NCBI GenBank assembly: GCA_965279085.1
Contig: OZ257149.1
Coordinates: 2,604,001 to 2,668,000 of the forward strand
Source: UBA7672 sp965279085
GTDB lineage: Bacteria; Pseudomonadota; Alphaproteobacteria; Caulobacterales; Hyphomonadaceae
Reading direction: 5' to 3'
Length of the DNA: 64,000 bases
Shown here: positions 7,729 through 16,866 of the stretch, one piece after another
How positions within the stretch are numbered: position 1 is the stretch's first letter
Layout of the letters: each line of letters starts with the position of its first letter
The notes under the pieces: generated by a model
Database searches by the model: none
Told to the model about the DNA's origin: nothing
What the model saw: only the letters and a program-made list of their open reading frames with translations
Translations under genes and position numbers: made by a program

Positions 7729-9101
7729 GCGGGTACCTCTACTTCGGTCAGGCGCGCCGAGAGGCTGGAGCCCGTCGCGCCCATGATCTCGACTTCGACA
7801 ATGCGGTTGGCCAGATGCGCCGCGCCGTCGACATGCACAGATTGCATATAGGGCGAATATCCGAGCGCCTGCCCTGTCCGCTTGCCTTCGCGCGAAAACA
7901 GAACGTTGAGCTTGCGGCCGACTGTCGATGCATTGAACGCAAGCGCCTGTTCGAACAGGAGCGCCTGGAGACGCGCGAGACGTTCCTCCTTCACCGCTTC
8001 CTCGACCTGAAGCTGCATGCCAGCGGCCGGCGTGCCGGGGCGCGGCGAATACTTGAACGAGTAGGCCTGCGCGAAGCCGACGGCCTTCACCAGCTTCAAC
8101 GTATCCTCGAAATCCCCGTCCGCCTCGCCCGGGAAGCCGACGATGAAGTCGGACGCAAAGGCTATATCCGGCCGCGCCGCGCGCACGCGATCGACGATAC
8201 GGAGATAGTCCTCCGCCGTATGCTGTCGGTTCATGGCCTTCAGGATGCGATCCGAACCCGCCTGCACCGGAAGGTGCAGGAAGGGCGAGAGCTGCTCGAC
8301 ATCGCGATGTGCGTCGATCAGATCCTGCTGCATGTCCCGCGGATGCGAGGTCATGTAGCGGATGCGCTCGACGCCGCCGATCTTCGCCACATGGCGGATC
8401 AGGTCACCCAATCCCCACTCCCCGCCACGCAGATCGTGCGCCGGCGCGGAGCCGTGCCAGGCATTCACATTCTGGCCGATAAGAACGATCTCCTTCACGC
8501 CTTGCCGGGCAAGGTCGCGTGCCTCTGCGATGATGGCGTCCGTGCCGCGCGAGAATTCGGCGCCGCGTGTATAAGGCACGACACAGAACGTGCAGAACTT
8601 GTCGCAACCTTCCTGCACGGCAAGGAAGGCAGATGCGCCTGACACCTCACGCGTCTTCGGCAGCGCGTCGAATTTTTCTTCGGCAGCGAAGTCCGTCTCG
8701 AGAATGTCGCCGGTCTTGCGCGACAGCCGCGCGATCATTTCGGGCAACCGGTGATAGGATTGCGGGCCGACGACCATGTCGACGGCCGGCTCACGGCGCA
8801 TGATCTCTTCGCCCTCGGCCTGCGCAACGCAACCGGCGACGGCGATGCGCATCACGCCGCCATTCTCCTGCTTGAGGTCCCGCAACCGGCCGAGTTCGGA
8901 GAACATCTTCTCCGTCGCCTTCTCGCGGATATGGCAGGTGTTGACGACGACAAGGTCGGCGGCTTCGGGCGTGTCCACGGGCGCATAGCCCAACGGCTTC
9001 AGCACGTCTCTCATCCGCTCGGAATCGTAGACATTCGCCTGGCAACCGTATGTCTTGATGTAGAGGCCCTTGGTGTTGGGCTTCTGGCTCGTGTCAGCCA
9101 T
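7725..9101 (-). CDS. miaB: tRNA-2-methylthio-N6-dimethylallyladenosine synthase
   Basis: This radical-SAM methylthiotransferase modifies A37 of tRNAs. Three N-terminal cluster cysteines are visible (C20 in KTYGCQAN, C56 in NTCHIRE, C91 in AGCVAQ). The radical-SAM CxxxCxxC is at C166/C170/C173 (CDKFCTFCVVPYTRG), and a TRAM domain ends the 458-aa protein. It begins 6 bases after the fur stop and overlaps phoH by 4 bases. Confidence 0.97.
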   Translation of the reverse strand: MADTSQKPNTKGLYIKTYGCQANVYDSERMRDVLKPLGYAPVDTPEAADLVVVNTCHIREKATEKMFSELGRLRDLKQENGGVMRIAVAGCVAQAEGEEIMRREPAVDMVVGPQSYHRLPEMIARLSRKTGDILETDFAAEEKFDALPKTREVSGASAFLAVQEGCDKFCTFCVVPYTRGAEFSRGTDAIIAEARDLARQGVKEIVLIGQNVNAWHGSAPAHDLRGGEWGLGDLIRHVAKIGGVERIRYMTSHPRDMQQDLIDAHRDVEQLSPFLHLPVQAGSDRILKAMNRQHTAEDYLRIVDRVRAARPDIAFASDFIVGFPGEADGDFEDTLKLVKAVGFAQAYSFKYSPRPGTPAAGMQLQVEEAVKEERLARLQALLFEQALAFNASTVGRKLNVLFSREGKRTGQALGYSPYMQSVHVDGAAHLANRIVEVEIMGATGSSLSARLTEVEVPA

Positions 9102-9106
9102 GCGGC

Positions 9107-9520
9107 TTACTTCTTCTCGTCCTCGGTCAGAGGAACGCCATAGAGTTCGAGGCGGTGATCGACCAAGCGATAGCCGAGCTTGCGCGCGATCTCGATCTGC
9201 AGCTTCTCGATCTCGTCCGACTTGAACTCTACCACCCTGCCGGTCTTGGCGTCGATGAGGTGATCGTGGTGCTCGTCGGGCGCTTCCTCGTAGCGGGAGC
9301 GGCCGTCACGGAAATCGTGGCGTTCGATGATGCCGGAATCCTCGAACAGCTTCACGGTGCGATAGACCGTCGCCAGCGATATGTTGGAATCGATCGCCGC
9401 TGCACGGCGATGAAGCTCTTCGGCGTCGGGGTGGTCGGCGGCCGTCGACAGCACGCGCGCGATTACGCGGCGCTGCTCCGTCATGCGCAGGCCTTTCTCG
9501 ATGCACCTTTGCTCGATCAC
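9107..9520 (-). CDS. fur: Fur-family ferric uptake regulator
   Basis: The 137-aa protein has a winged-helix domain (SLATVYRTVKLFEDSGII near 48-65) and a metal-binding HHDH at 84-87, then a dimerisation domain. The C-terminal CxxC pairs of gamma-proteobacterial Fur are absent, as in other alphaproteobacterial Fur/Mur proteins. The GTG start has GGAGG five bases upstream. Placing it directly ahead of miaB suggests co-transcription with this Fe-S tRNA enzyme, an inference from spacing. Confidence 0.9.
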   Translation of the reverse strand: MIEQRCIEKGLRMTEQRRVIARVLSTAADHPDAEELHRRAAAIDSNISLATVYRTVKLFEDSGIIERHDFRDGRSRYEEAPDEHHDHLIDAKTGRVVEFKSDEIEKLQIEIARKLGYRLVDHRLELYGVPLTEDEKK

Positions 9521-9577
9521 ACGGACCTCCTTGATAGAGCGCCCCGGGCCGACCGGAACGCGCGGGACATATGCGGG

Positions 9578-10045
9578 TCAGGCGCCGTCCTGTCCACCGT
9601 CAGGTCCGGCCCTGCGGGACATGACAAGCGCATCCACTTGACCCTCCCGTGTACGATAATAGGCTTTCCTGACGCCGATTTCCACGAATCCGGACGATTT
9701 GTAGAGCCCGATCGCTGGAAGATTGTTGCGGGCAACCTCCAGAACCCACCGTCCACGCCCGCGTTTGGCCGCCTCGGCGTCAAGCGCCTGGAAAATTCGC
9801 CTTCCGAAGCCCGTGCGCCGCTGGTCCGGCGCGGTCGCGATGGTCAGCAATTCCGCATCATCGCCCGCCGCTAGAGCAAGACCGAATGCGAGTGGTTCGC
9901 GTTCGCTGTGGGCAATCACCGCGATGGCTTCCGCGCGCGCGAGCCATGTCGTGAAATCGTTCGTCGTCCAGCCGTCATCGAAGGAAGCCGTGTGCACACG
10001 AGACAGATCGGCGGCGTCGGTTTGGATGGCAGGCCGGATGATCAT
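9578..10045 (-). CDS. rimI: Ribosomal-protein-alanine acetyltransferase (GNAT)
   Basis: This 155-aa GNAT protein has the acetyl-CoA loop PDQRRTGFGRRIFQAL at about 74-89 and the RimI-like VARNNLPAIGLYKSSGFVEIGVRKAYY near 103-129. The start is ATG 10045 (MIIRPA), 7 bases past the tsaB stop; the open frame upstream is tsaB in another frame. The tsaB-rimI pairing is common in bacteria and supports RimI over other GNATs. Confidence 0.88.
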   Translation of the reverse strand: MIIRPAIQTDAADLSRVHTASFDDGWTTNDFTTWLARAEAIAVIAHSEREPLAFGLALAAGDDAELLTIATAPDQRRTGFGRRIFQALDAEAAKRGRGRWVLEVARNNLPAIGLYKSSGFVEIGVRKAYYRTREGQVDALVMSRRAGPDGGQDGA

Positions 10046-10052
10046 TGCGCGC

Positions 10053-10685
10053 TCATTGTCCGATCGGCCGCATCGGCGTCGCGTCCGGCTCGCGCACATA
10101 GATCGGGCGCGGCGGCGGCAGGTCGCCCTCCATGGCGCCGGCGAGGATTGCAGCGGCGACAGCGCGGGGCTTCGCGTCATGGCGCGGCAGGCCAATGTCC
10201 GGAATGCCGTCGAGCTGTCCCGTCACGATATCCAGCCCCGAGGCCAGCCGTGCAATATCTGCGACGCCAGCTTCCACCGGTTCTGCTGTGCCCCGGCCCT
10301 GATCGAGCGTCTGCGCCCACCATGTCCGTTCCGGCGGACGGCGCTTGGCGGGCAGCAGGCCGAGCGCACGACCACTCGGCGGCGGATCCAGCGCTTCGAG
10401 GCTACTGACGCCTGCTGCCGGAAGATCGAGCGACAGCGCCAGTCCGCGCGCGAACGCCACGCCGACACGAATCCCGGTGAAGGAGCCGGGGCCGACAACG
10501 ACCGCGACGCGGTCCAGCGCATCGAAAGCGACGCCCGCATCACGCATCAGCGCCTCGACCACCGGCGCGAGCCGCGCGTCGTGGCCCTGCATCATCGGTT
10601 CGGACAGCTGCGCGATCACGACGCCGTCGCGCACCAGCGCGGCTTCGCAGGCGTCTCCGGAAGTGTTGATGCCCAGAACCAGCAT
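10053..10685 (-). CDS. tsaB: tRNA threonylcarbamoyladenosine biosynthesis protein TsaB
   Basis: TsaB is the non-catalytic partner of TsaD in t6A37 synthesis. The ASKHA-fold N-terminus MLVLGINTSGDACEAAL, then AVVVGPGSFTGIRVGVAFARGLA near 62-84 are diagnostic. The length of 210 aa is normal. It is followed directly by rimI. Confidence 0.93.
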   Translation of the reverse strand: MLVLGINTSGDACEAALVRDGVVIAQLSEPMMQGHDARLAPVVEALMRDAGVAFDALDRVAVVVGPGSFTGIRVGVAFARGLALSLDLPAAGVSSLEALDPPPSGRALGLLPAKRRPPERTWWAQTLDQGRGTAEPVEAGVADIARLASGLDIVTGQLDGIPDIGLPRHDAKPRAVAAAILAGAMEGDLPPPRPIYVREPDATPMRPIGQ

Positions 10686-10718
10686 GGCGGGCTCCTTACG
10701 CGCGGAAGCAGGCGCGCG

Positions 10719-11321
10719 TCAAAGGATGCGGCACGCTTCGTCGAAATCGAGCCGCGGCGCACGCGGGCGGACCCGCGTTTCATCGCCATGGCCGATATTG
10801 ATGAGAAAGTTCGAGCGCCAGGACTTCATCGCCGGATTGCCAAGGAAGAATTCCTTGTCCACGCCGTCGCGCCGGAAACCGTTCATCGGCCCGCAATCGA
10901 GCCCGAGCGAGCGCGCAGCGATCAAGAGGTAGGCGCCCATCAGCGTGCCGGACTGGATGGCGTTCCATTCGGCATTGGTTGGATCGGCGAACCATTCTTT
11001 CGCATTGGGTGCGTACGGGATCAGCTTGCCGAGATGATCCGCGAAATCGAGATCGTAGGCGACGATGGCCGTCCAGGGTGCGGCCATTGTCTGCTTGCGG
11101 TTGCCTTCGTCGAGATGCGGCTCAAGCCGCGCTTTCGCTTCCGGCGAACGGATGAACAGGAACCGGCCCGGCGAAATGTTCGACGCGGTGGGCGCTATCT
11201 TGGCGAGATCGTAGGTCGCGCGGATCAGGACTTCCGGCGTCTCTTCCTCGGTCCAGCCACGGCGCGTGCGGGCGGTGCGGAAAAGCTGATCGAGGGATGC
11301 GTCGCTGAGCGGCTTGCCCAT
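10719..11321 (-). CDS. Nitroreductase-family oxidoreductase, RutE-like
   Basis: This 200-aa FMN flavoprotein matches the malonic semialdehyde reductase RutE/HadB subgroup: RTARTRRGW near the N-terminus, YDLAKIAPTASNISPGRF at about 37-54, and GLDCGPMNGF near 140. No other rut gene is nearby, so a pyrimidine-catabolic role is not supported by context. Its ATG shares one base with the TGA of the upstream NifU-like gene (TGATG), so the two are co-translated. Confidence 0.85.
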   Translation of the reverse strand: MGKPLSDASLDQLFRTARTRRGWTEEETPEVLIRATYDLAKIAPTASNISPGRFLFIRSPEAKARLEPHLDEGNRKQTMAAPWTAIVAYDLDFADHLGKLIPYAPNAKEWFADPTNAEWNAIQSGTLMGAYLLIAARSLGLDCGPMNGFRRDGVDKEFFLGNPAMKSWRSNFLINIGHGDETRVRPRAPRLDFDEACRIL

Positions 11322-11899
11322 CAGGCGGCCGCCTCGACCGCGGTGACCTCCGGTACATAGTGACGCAACAGGTTCTCGACGCCCTGCTTCAGCGTGAGCG
11401 TGGAGGACGGACAGCCCGAGCAGGCGCCGCGCATGGAAAGATGCACGATCCCGGTGTCGACATCGAAGCGCTTGAAGATGATGTCACCGCCATCGTTGGC
11501 GACGGCCGGGCGGACGCGCGTTGCGATCAGTTCCTTGATCTCGGCGACGATCTCGGCAGTCTCGCCTTCATAAACAACATCGTCCTCGGCGGCGGGCGCT
11601 TCGGCCCTCGCAACGTCTGCGATCACGGGAGCGCCGGACACGAAATGGTCCATGATGGCCGCGAGCGCCTGCGGCTTCAGCACGGCCCAGTCGGCGTCCT
11701 CGGACTTGGTGATCGACACGAAGTCGCTGCCAAGGAAGACGTTCCTGACGCCTGAGATCCCGAAGAGCGCCGCCGCAAGCGGGGATGCCGTTGCCTCGTC
11801 CAGCGAGACGAACTCGTAGGGCGTCGTGGGTGAGACGTCACAACCGGGCAGGAATTTGAGCGTGGCCGGGTTCGGCGTCGGCTGGGTCTGGATGAACAT
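11321..11899 (-). CDS. NifU-family Fe-S scaffold protein
   Basis: The 192-aa protein has an N-terminal Nfu_N domain (MFIQTQPTPNPATLKFLPG) and a C-terminal NifU-like domain with CSGCPSS (C160, C163), the cluster-binding CxxC. It should carry Fe-S clusters to apo-targets in the cytoplasm; miaB and hemW in this window are possible clients. It overlaps the nitroreductase gene by one base. Confidence 0.93.
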   Translation of the reverse strand: MFIQTQPTPNPATLKFLPGCDVSPTTPYEFVSLDEATASPLAAALFGISGVRNVFLGSDFVSITKSEDADWAVLKPQALAAIMDHFVSGAPVIADVARAEAPAAEDDVVYEGETAEIVAEIKELIATRVRPAVANDGGDIIFKRFDVDTGIVHLSMRGACSGCPSSTLTLKQGVENLLRHYVPEVTAVEAAA

Positions 11900-11959
11900 G
11901 GGAATTCGCCTGTTTCTACCCGCTAGATGGGCCTAACCCGCCTGCCATGCAATGCGGCC

Positions 11960-12442
11960 TCAGCCTGCAAGCCCGCCGATCTCGTCCAGTTGCGCGTCCG
12001 TCAGATCGCCCGGGACTACGGTTACCGCGATGGGCCGGGCCGCTATTCGCTTGCCTTTCGCCAGCCGCGAGACCAGCGGGCCCGGATTGCGGCCTGTTCC
12101 GGCGGCAAGGATCAGCATCTTTATCGCCTTGTCCCGCTCGACCAGTTTGCGGATGGCGTCCACCGGCTCTTCCTCGCTGATGACGATTTCAGCCTTCACG
12201 CCGACACGCGTCTCCACCGCATCGGCATGCCGGGTCGCCTTGAGGCGGGCGGAGTCCATCGCGTCCTGACTGATGTCCTTGTCGAGGCCGATCCAGCCGC
12301 CGAGGCCGGGTGATTCAGCGCAGCGCAGGATGATGAGGTCGGACCCGACGGCCTTCGCGCGCATGGCGGCGTAGAGCATCGCCTTCAGGCATTCCTCGGT
12401 CTCGTCGGAGACCGCCAGGAATTTGCGTGAAATATTGGTCAT
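11960..12442 (-). CDS. Universal stress protein (UspA family)
   Basis: The 160-aa protein has the Usp fold pattern: an N-terminal FLAVSDETEECLKAMLYAAMRA, a central IVISEEEPVDAIRKLVE and the late LILAAGTGRNPGPLVSRLAKG, close to the ATP-binding GxxGxxxxxxGS motif but without the final Ser. It lies 61 bp upstream of the NifU gene on the same strand. The role is unknown. Confidence 0.85.
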   Translation of the reverse strand: MTNISRKFLAVSDETEECLKAMLYAAMRAKAVGSDLIILRCAESPGLGGWIGLDKDISQDAMDSARLKATRHADAVETRVGVKAEIVISEEEPVDAIRKLVERDKAIKMLILAAGTGRNPGPLVSRLAKGKRIAARPIAVTVVPGDLTDAQLDEIGGLAG

Positions 12443-12499
12443 GTTGGCATGAGGCGCTGTCGGGGCCGTCCGGTCAAGTCTGACGCGGCGTCGGCCCGA

Positions 12500-13588
12500 T
12501 TACTTCGACGCGCCCGCTGGCGCCGTCTGAGCGGGCGCGGGCGCGACAGGTGCAGGGGACGCAACTGCAATCGTGGCGAGGAATTCGTCGGTGGCCTTCT
12601 GAGCCTGACCGATCAGGAAGCCCATCGAGGTCGCGTGGTTGCCGAACAGCGAGCCGTCAGGATCGCCGTTGAGCACGACCAGCGGATGGAATTGCGCGGC
12701 GGACTTCCAGGCTTCGAGCGCGGCTTCGCGCGTCTTGGCGGCTGCCGGCGTTTCCGGCCATTGCAGGGAATCGATGATCGTGAAGGCGACAATGGCGCGA
12801 CCCTTCGCGTTGTAGACAGCGCGGGTTGCTTCCTCATCGATCGGATTGCCGCCGACGCTCTTGGCGGAAGCGGCGAGTTCTTCCTGGCTGGTCATGGCCC
12901 AGGCCGACACGAGGCCGAGTTGTTCCTTGACCTGCTGCGGCGTCGACATCATCGACACATCGCGCCGGCGAAGGCGCCGGTCATAGTTGGTAAGCGCATC
13001 GCGCGCGGCCTGCAGCTGGATGCCGGTCGAGGCCAGCGACACAAGGCGGGAAGCCGCTTCGAGATCTGTGTCGGGGCGGCCAGAGGCCGTCGCATGCGCG
13101 TTCTCGAGCTTGATGAAATCGCCCAGCGCGCCGGCCATGGCGCTCTGGTAGGCGGGCTTCGCGGTCAGGCGCGCCATCGGGGCCCAGCCCGGCGAATCCT
13201 TGGCCCAGCCAAGCTCGTTGAAATGTCTTTCCATCAGCGCCGCAACGCCACCCGCCCACGGAGCCGTCCAGTCGGCGCGGTTGATCATCGTACCAACATT
13301 GCGGTCGCCCACATCGCTGGAGGCGATCACCATCGCGGGATAGGCGCCGATGGCGCCGACGATCAGCGCGGTGTTGAACCAGAAGCGGACGTGACCGAAG
13401 AATGTCTTGTGCGTGTGTTCGTCGGCATCGTGCTCGTCAGCAACCTCGGCCAACTCGCCTTCAATAACGTCGACGGTCTCGGGCTCGATCTTGCGAAGCG
13501 GAAACGGCTTCTCGATCTCGGCAACGGGCTCAGCCGCCGACTCCTTGTCTACCACGACCATGTCGCGGCGCAGTTTGAGAACTGACAT
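12500..13588 (-). CDS. Single-pass membrane protein of unknown function (possibly DUF2333-like)
   Basis: The 362-aa protein has an acidic cytoplasmic N-terminus (about 1-65), one transmembrane segment (about 70-92, WFNTALIVGAIGAYPAMVIA) and a helical, presumably periplasmic, domain, ending in a Pro/Ala-rich tail. The pattern DRNVGTMINRADWTAPWAGG and a trailing NYDRRLRRRD resembles DUF2333 proteins, but only loosely. It has no recognisable catalytic motif. It lies between the Usp gene and the copper chaperone gene. Confidence 0.75.
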   Translation of the reverse strand: MSVLKLRRDMVVVDKESAAEPVAEIEKPFPLRKIEPETVDVIEGELAEVADEHDADEHTHKTFFGHVRFWFNTALIVGAIGAYPAMVIASSDVGDRNVGTMINRADWTAPWAGGVAALMERHFNELGWAKDSPGWAPMARLTAKPAYQSAMAGALGDFIKLENAHATASGRPDTDLEAASRLVSLASTGIQLQAARDALTNYDRRLRRRDVSMMSTPQQVKEQLGLVSAWAMTSQEELAASAKSVGGNPIDEEATRAVYNAKGRAIVAFTIIDSLQWPETPAAAKTREAALEAWKSAAQFHPLVVLNGDPDGSLFGNHATSMGFLIGQAQKATDEFLATIAVASPAPVAPAPAQTAPAGASK

Positions 13589-13678
13589 CGCCTAGCCCCG
13601 GCTTGCCCACGGCGGACCCTCAATGGACCCGCCATTAACCTCAACCCAACAATCGCTAATGTGGAGTTACTTCACGCC

Positions 13679-14092
13679 CTACTGACCAATTACCGCAGGA
13701 TGGAACAGGATGGTTTCACTGCGTCCTGACTGTAGGTCGATTTGAATCGGAAATGTGGCGCCCGGCTGCAGAGGCTTCGGGGCAAAAACCATCAGATGCA
13801 GGCCTTTTGGCGCGAATGTGACTGTCTTGCCGGCCGGAAGCTCGACCCGGTCCTGCCGTTTCATGGACGACTGCGTCCCTTCGGTCACGGATGCGTGCAT
13901 CTCGATCCGCTCGGCCTGCGGCGAAGAGATCCCGACGATCGCGTCGTCTGACGGGGATGTGACCGAAAAATAGGCGACCCCGATGCCGGAGGCGCCGAGC
14001 GGAGCCCGGTACTCGGCTTTGTCGATTCGGAGAGGCCCCTGCCCGCAGGCGGCGAGTACGAGCGCGATGGCGGCGACAAGCTTCTTCAACAC
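13679..14092 (-). CDS. PCu(A)C-type periplasmic copper chaperone lipoprotein
   Basis: A lipoprotein signal (KKLVAAIALVLAAC) is followed by a DUF461/PCu(A)C domain. Copper ligands are visible as EMHASV, a Met ten or so residues later (SSMKR) and GLHLMVF, matching H(M)x10Mx21HxM. Such proteins deliver Cu(I) to cytochrome oxidase, but no oxidase gene is nearby. The start is GTG 14092 or, more in keeping with the spacing from GGGAGG, TTG 14089. Confidence 0.88.
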   Translation of the reverse strand: MLKKLVAAIALVLAACGQGPLRIDKAEYRAPLGASGIGVAYFSVTSPSDDAIVGISSPQAERIEMHASVTEGTQSSMKRQDRVELPAGKTVTFAPKGLHLMVFAPKPLQPGATFPIQIDLQSGRSETILFHPAVIGQ

Positions 14093-14163
14093 AGCCTCCC
14101 TAGCCCCACACAAGTAGGGAGCCGCGCGCCGAAGCGGAATGCGCCAGCCCGTCGCTGCCAGGA

Positions 14164-15201
14164 TCAGGGGCGCCAGAAGCCGACGACCCGGCGGACCTCG
14201 TCCATGACCGGCTCTGCGATGGCGTTGGCACGGTCGCCGCCGTCCTTCAGGACACGGTCGACCTCGGAGGGATCGTTCATCAGGCGGCGCATCGTGTCCG
14301 CGACCGGTCCGAGCTTGGCGACAGCCAGATCGGCCAGCGCGGGCTTGAACACGCCGAAGCCCTTGCCGCCGAACTCGTCTAGCACGGCCTGCTCCGTCTT
14401 GCCCGCCAGCACCGCATAGATGCCGACAAGGTTGGCGGCTTCGTTGCGACCTTCCAGGCCCTTCACCTCGGACGGCAGGGCATTCGAATCCGATGTGGCC
14501 CGCTTGATCTTCTTGGCGATGTCATCGGCGGTATCGAGCAGATTGATGCGCGATGCGTCGGACGGGTCCGACTTCGACATCTTCTTGGAACCGTCCTTCA
14601 GTGACATGATCCGGGCGCCTGGACCCTGATACATGGGCTCGGGCAGAGGGAAGAATCCCGGGGCGTTGAAGTCGCGATTGAACTTGCCCGCTATGTCGCG
14701 CGACAGTTCGAGATGCTGTTTCTGATCCTCGCCGACAGGCACGTGCGTTGCCTTGTAGGCCAGAATGTCGGCGGCCTGCAGGACCGGATAGTCGAACAGG
14801 CCGACCGAGATGTTCTCGGCGTCCTTGCCAGACGACTTGTCCTTGAACTGGGTCATGCGCTCGACCCAACCCATGCGGGCGACGCAGTTGAAGATCCAGC
14901 CGAGTTCGGAATGCGCTGTCACGGATGATTGCGCGAAAATGATGGACTTAGTCGGATCCACGCCCGCCGCGAGATAGGCCGAGGCGATCTCGCGCGTCTG
15001 CGCAGCGAGCAGTTTTGGATCCTGTGGGACGGTGATGGCGTGGAGGTCGACCACGCAGAAGATGCACGGCATCTCGTCCTGCATCGCGACGAACTTCACC
15101 AGCGCGCCGAGATAGTTGCCAAGATGCAGGCTTCCCGACGGCTGGACGCCGGAGAAGACCCGCTTGGGGCCGGAATACTGGACAGGCGCCTGGTCTGACA
15201 T
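14164..15201 (-). CDS. trpS: Tryptophanyl-tRNA synthetase
   Basis: This class I aminoacyl-tRNA synthetase is 345 aa long. The HIGH-equivalent HLGN is at 26-29, preceded by SGVQPSGSL, and KMSKS is at 207-211. It lies 27 bases downstream of murJ on the same strand, and the pair is probably co-transcribed. Confidence 0.97.
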   Translation of the reverse strand: MSDQAPVQYSGPKRVFSGVQPSGSLHLGNYLGALVKFVAMQDEMPCIFCVVDLHAITVPQDPKLLAAQTREIASAYLAAGVDPTKSIIFAQSSVTAHSELGWIFNCVARMGWVERMTQFKDKSSGKDAENISVGLFDYPVLQAADILAYKATHVPVGEDQKQHLELSRDIAGKFNRDFNAPGFFPLPEPMYQGPGARIMSLKDGSKKMSKSDPSDASRINLLDTADDIAKKIKRATSDSNALPSEVKGLEGRNEAANLVGIYAVLAGKTEQAVLDEFGGKGFGVFKPALADLAVAKLGPVADTMRRLMNDPSEVDRVLKDGGDRANAIAEPVMDEVRRVVGFWRP

Positions 15202-15228
15202 CGTTTCTTCCTTGAGCGCGCGGCTTTA

Positions 15229-16854
15229 TCAGCCCTCGCCGCCGCCCGGCAAGGCGACACCCTCCGCGCCCTTCTCACGACGCAGCGAGCCCTTGATCTC
15301 AGTCAATGTCACCGCCCGGAAGGCGAACACGGCCACGCCATAGATCGCAACGCCTGCGATTATGACTGCGAGGACCGCGATCTCCTTGTGCAGCAGCAGG
15401 TCCGACAGGAATTCGTACTGCCAGGCGCAGACGCCCGCGAACGCGCCCATGAGCGCGGTGGCGAGGCCAAGCCGCGAAAGCTTGGACCAGACCCTTGGCC
15501 CCATCCGGTAGGCATCGTCCTTCGCCAGCCTGCCCGCCAGCATGAAGACGTTGAGCCACGCCGAGAAACTGGTGGCGATGCCGAGGCCGACGGCGCCGTC
15601 GATGCCATTCGGTGCGAAATCCGTCCGGACCGTCGGCAGCCAGAACCAGAGTGTCGATCCGACCGCAATGGTGACCACGACCGACACCAGCGAATACTGC
15701 ATCGGGATCTTCGTCTGGTGCCGCGCAAAGAAGGGCGGCGTGAACACTTTCAACAGCACGAAGGCAGGCACGCCCCACGCGAACTGGCGCAGGACTTCCG
15801 CGGTGCGCTGGGCGTCGGCATGCGTGAACGCTCCGCGCGTGACCGTCGCATCAATGATGAAATACGGCATCACGAGAAGCGCGATAGCCGCCGGCAAAGT
15901 GAAAGCCATGGAGAGCGCAATGCCGTCATCCATCGTCCGATCTGCACTGGTCTTGTCGTTCTCAGCGAAGTGACGCGACAGGCGCGGCACAAGGGCGAGG
16001 CCCACGGCGACACCGATCAGGCCGAGCGGAAGCTGGTAAAGCCGATCTGAGTTGTAGAGCACTGACCGGGCGCCCTCGTCCGACCCCGACAGCATCTGCG
16101 TCACCAGCGTGTTGACCTGCAGCGCTCCGCCGGCAATTGCCCCGGGTATCGCGATGGCCAGCATGCGCTTGACGCCCTTGCTGACAACAGGAAACCCGAC
16201 GCGAAGATCAACGCCCAGCTTGCGCGCACCCCACCACAGCAGCGCCGACTGCAAGACGCCCGAGACCGTCACCGCTGTCGCCGCCGCCAGCGCAGCCATC
16301 TCGCGATCAGGAACAACCAGCAGCGGAACAATGGTGCAGATGTTGAGCAGGATCGGCGCGGCGGCCGTGAGCGCGAAGCGCCCAAGTGTGTTGAGCACGC
16401 CGGACAGCAACGATGCCAGCGTCATGCAGACGAGATACGGCATGGTCAGCTGCGCCATCAGCGTCGCGATGCGCATCGTCTCCGGATCGTCGACATAGGC
16501 GGAGAGCAGCCAGGGCATCAGGAACGGCATCGCGATCTCGAACAGGATGCACAGCAAGGCTACGATGGTGATGATGAAAGCCATTGCCTGCGAGGCCACC
16601 TTGTCGGCCTCTGCCGGCCCGTCGACCGCGCGCGACTTCGCGAAGACGGGCACGAAGGCCTGCGAGAACGCGCCCTCTGCGAACAGCCTCCGGAACAGGT
16701 TTGGCAGCATCTGGGCAGTAGCCCAGCAATCCATCAGCGGCCCTGCCCCGCCCCCGCCGAAGCGTGCGTTAAGGGCGAGGTCGCGCGCAAACCCGAGCAC
16801 GCGGCTTCCCAGCGTGAAGACGGTCTGCACGAAAACGTTGCGGACGAGCGACAT
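15229..16854 (-). CDS. murJ: Lipid II flippase MurJ (MviN)
   Basis: The 541-aa polytopic protein has about 14 hydrophobic segments and the family features RNVFVQTVFTLGSRVLGFARD at the N-terminus, then LPNLFRRLFAEGAFSQAFVPVF. It flips lipid II across the inner membrane for peptidoglycan synthesis. It follows glnD with a 12-base gap, so glnD-murJ-trpS reads as one operon, an order seen widely in alphaproteobacteria. Confidence 0.96.
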   Translation of the reverse strand: MSLVRNVFVQTVFTLGSRVLGFARDLALNARFGGGGAGPLMDCWATAQMLPNLFRRLFAEGAFSQAFVPVFAKSRAVDGPAEADKVASQAMAFIITIVALLCILFEIAMPFLMPWLLSAYVDDPETMRIATLMAQLTMPYLVCMTLASLLSGVLNTLGRFALTAAAPILLNICTIVPLLVVPDREMAALAAATAVTVSGVLQSALLWWGARKLGVDLRVGFPVVSKGVKRMLAIAIPGAIAGGALQVNTLVTQMLSGSDEGARSVLYNSDRLYQLPLGLIGVAVGLALVPRLSRHFAENDKTSADRTMDDGIALSMAFTLPAAIALLVMPYFIIDATVTRGAFTHADAQRTAEVLRQFAWGVPAFVLLKVFTPPFFARHQTKIPMQYSLVSVVVTIAVGSTLWFWLPTVRTDFAPNGIDGAVGLGIATSFSAWLNVFMLAGRLAKDDAYRMGPRVWSKLSRLGLATALMGAFAGVCAWQYEFLSDLLLHKEIAVLAVIIAGVAIYGVAVFAFRAVTLTEIKGSLRREKGAEGVALPGGGEG

Positions 16855-16866
16855 GAGGGTTCCGGG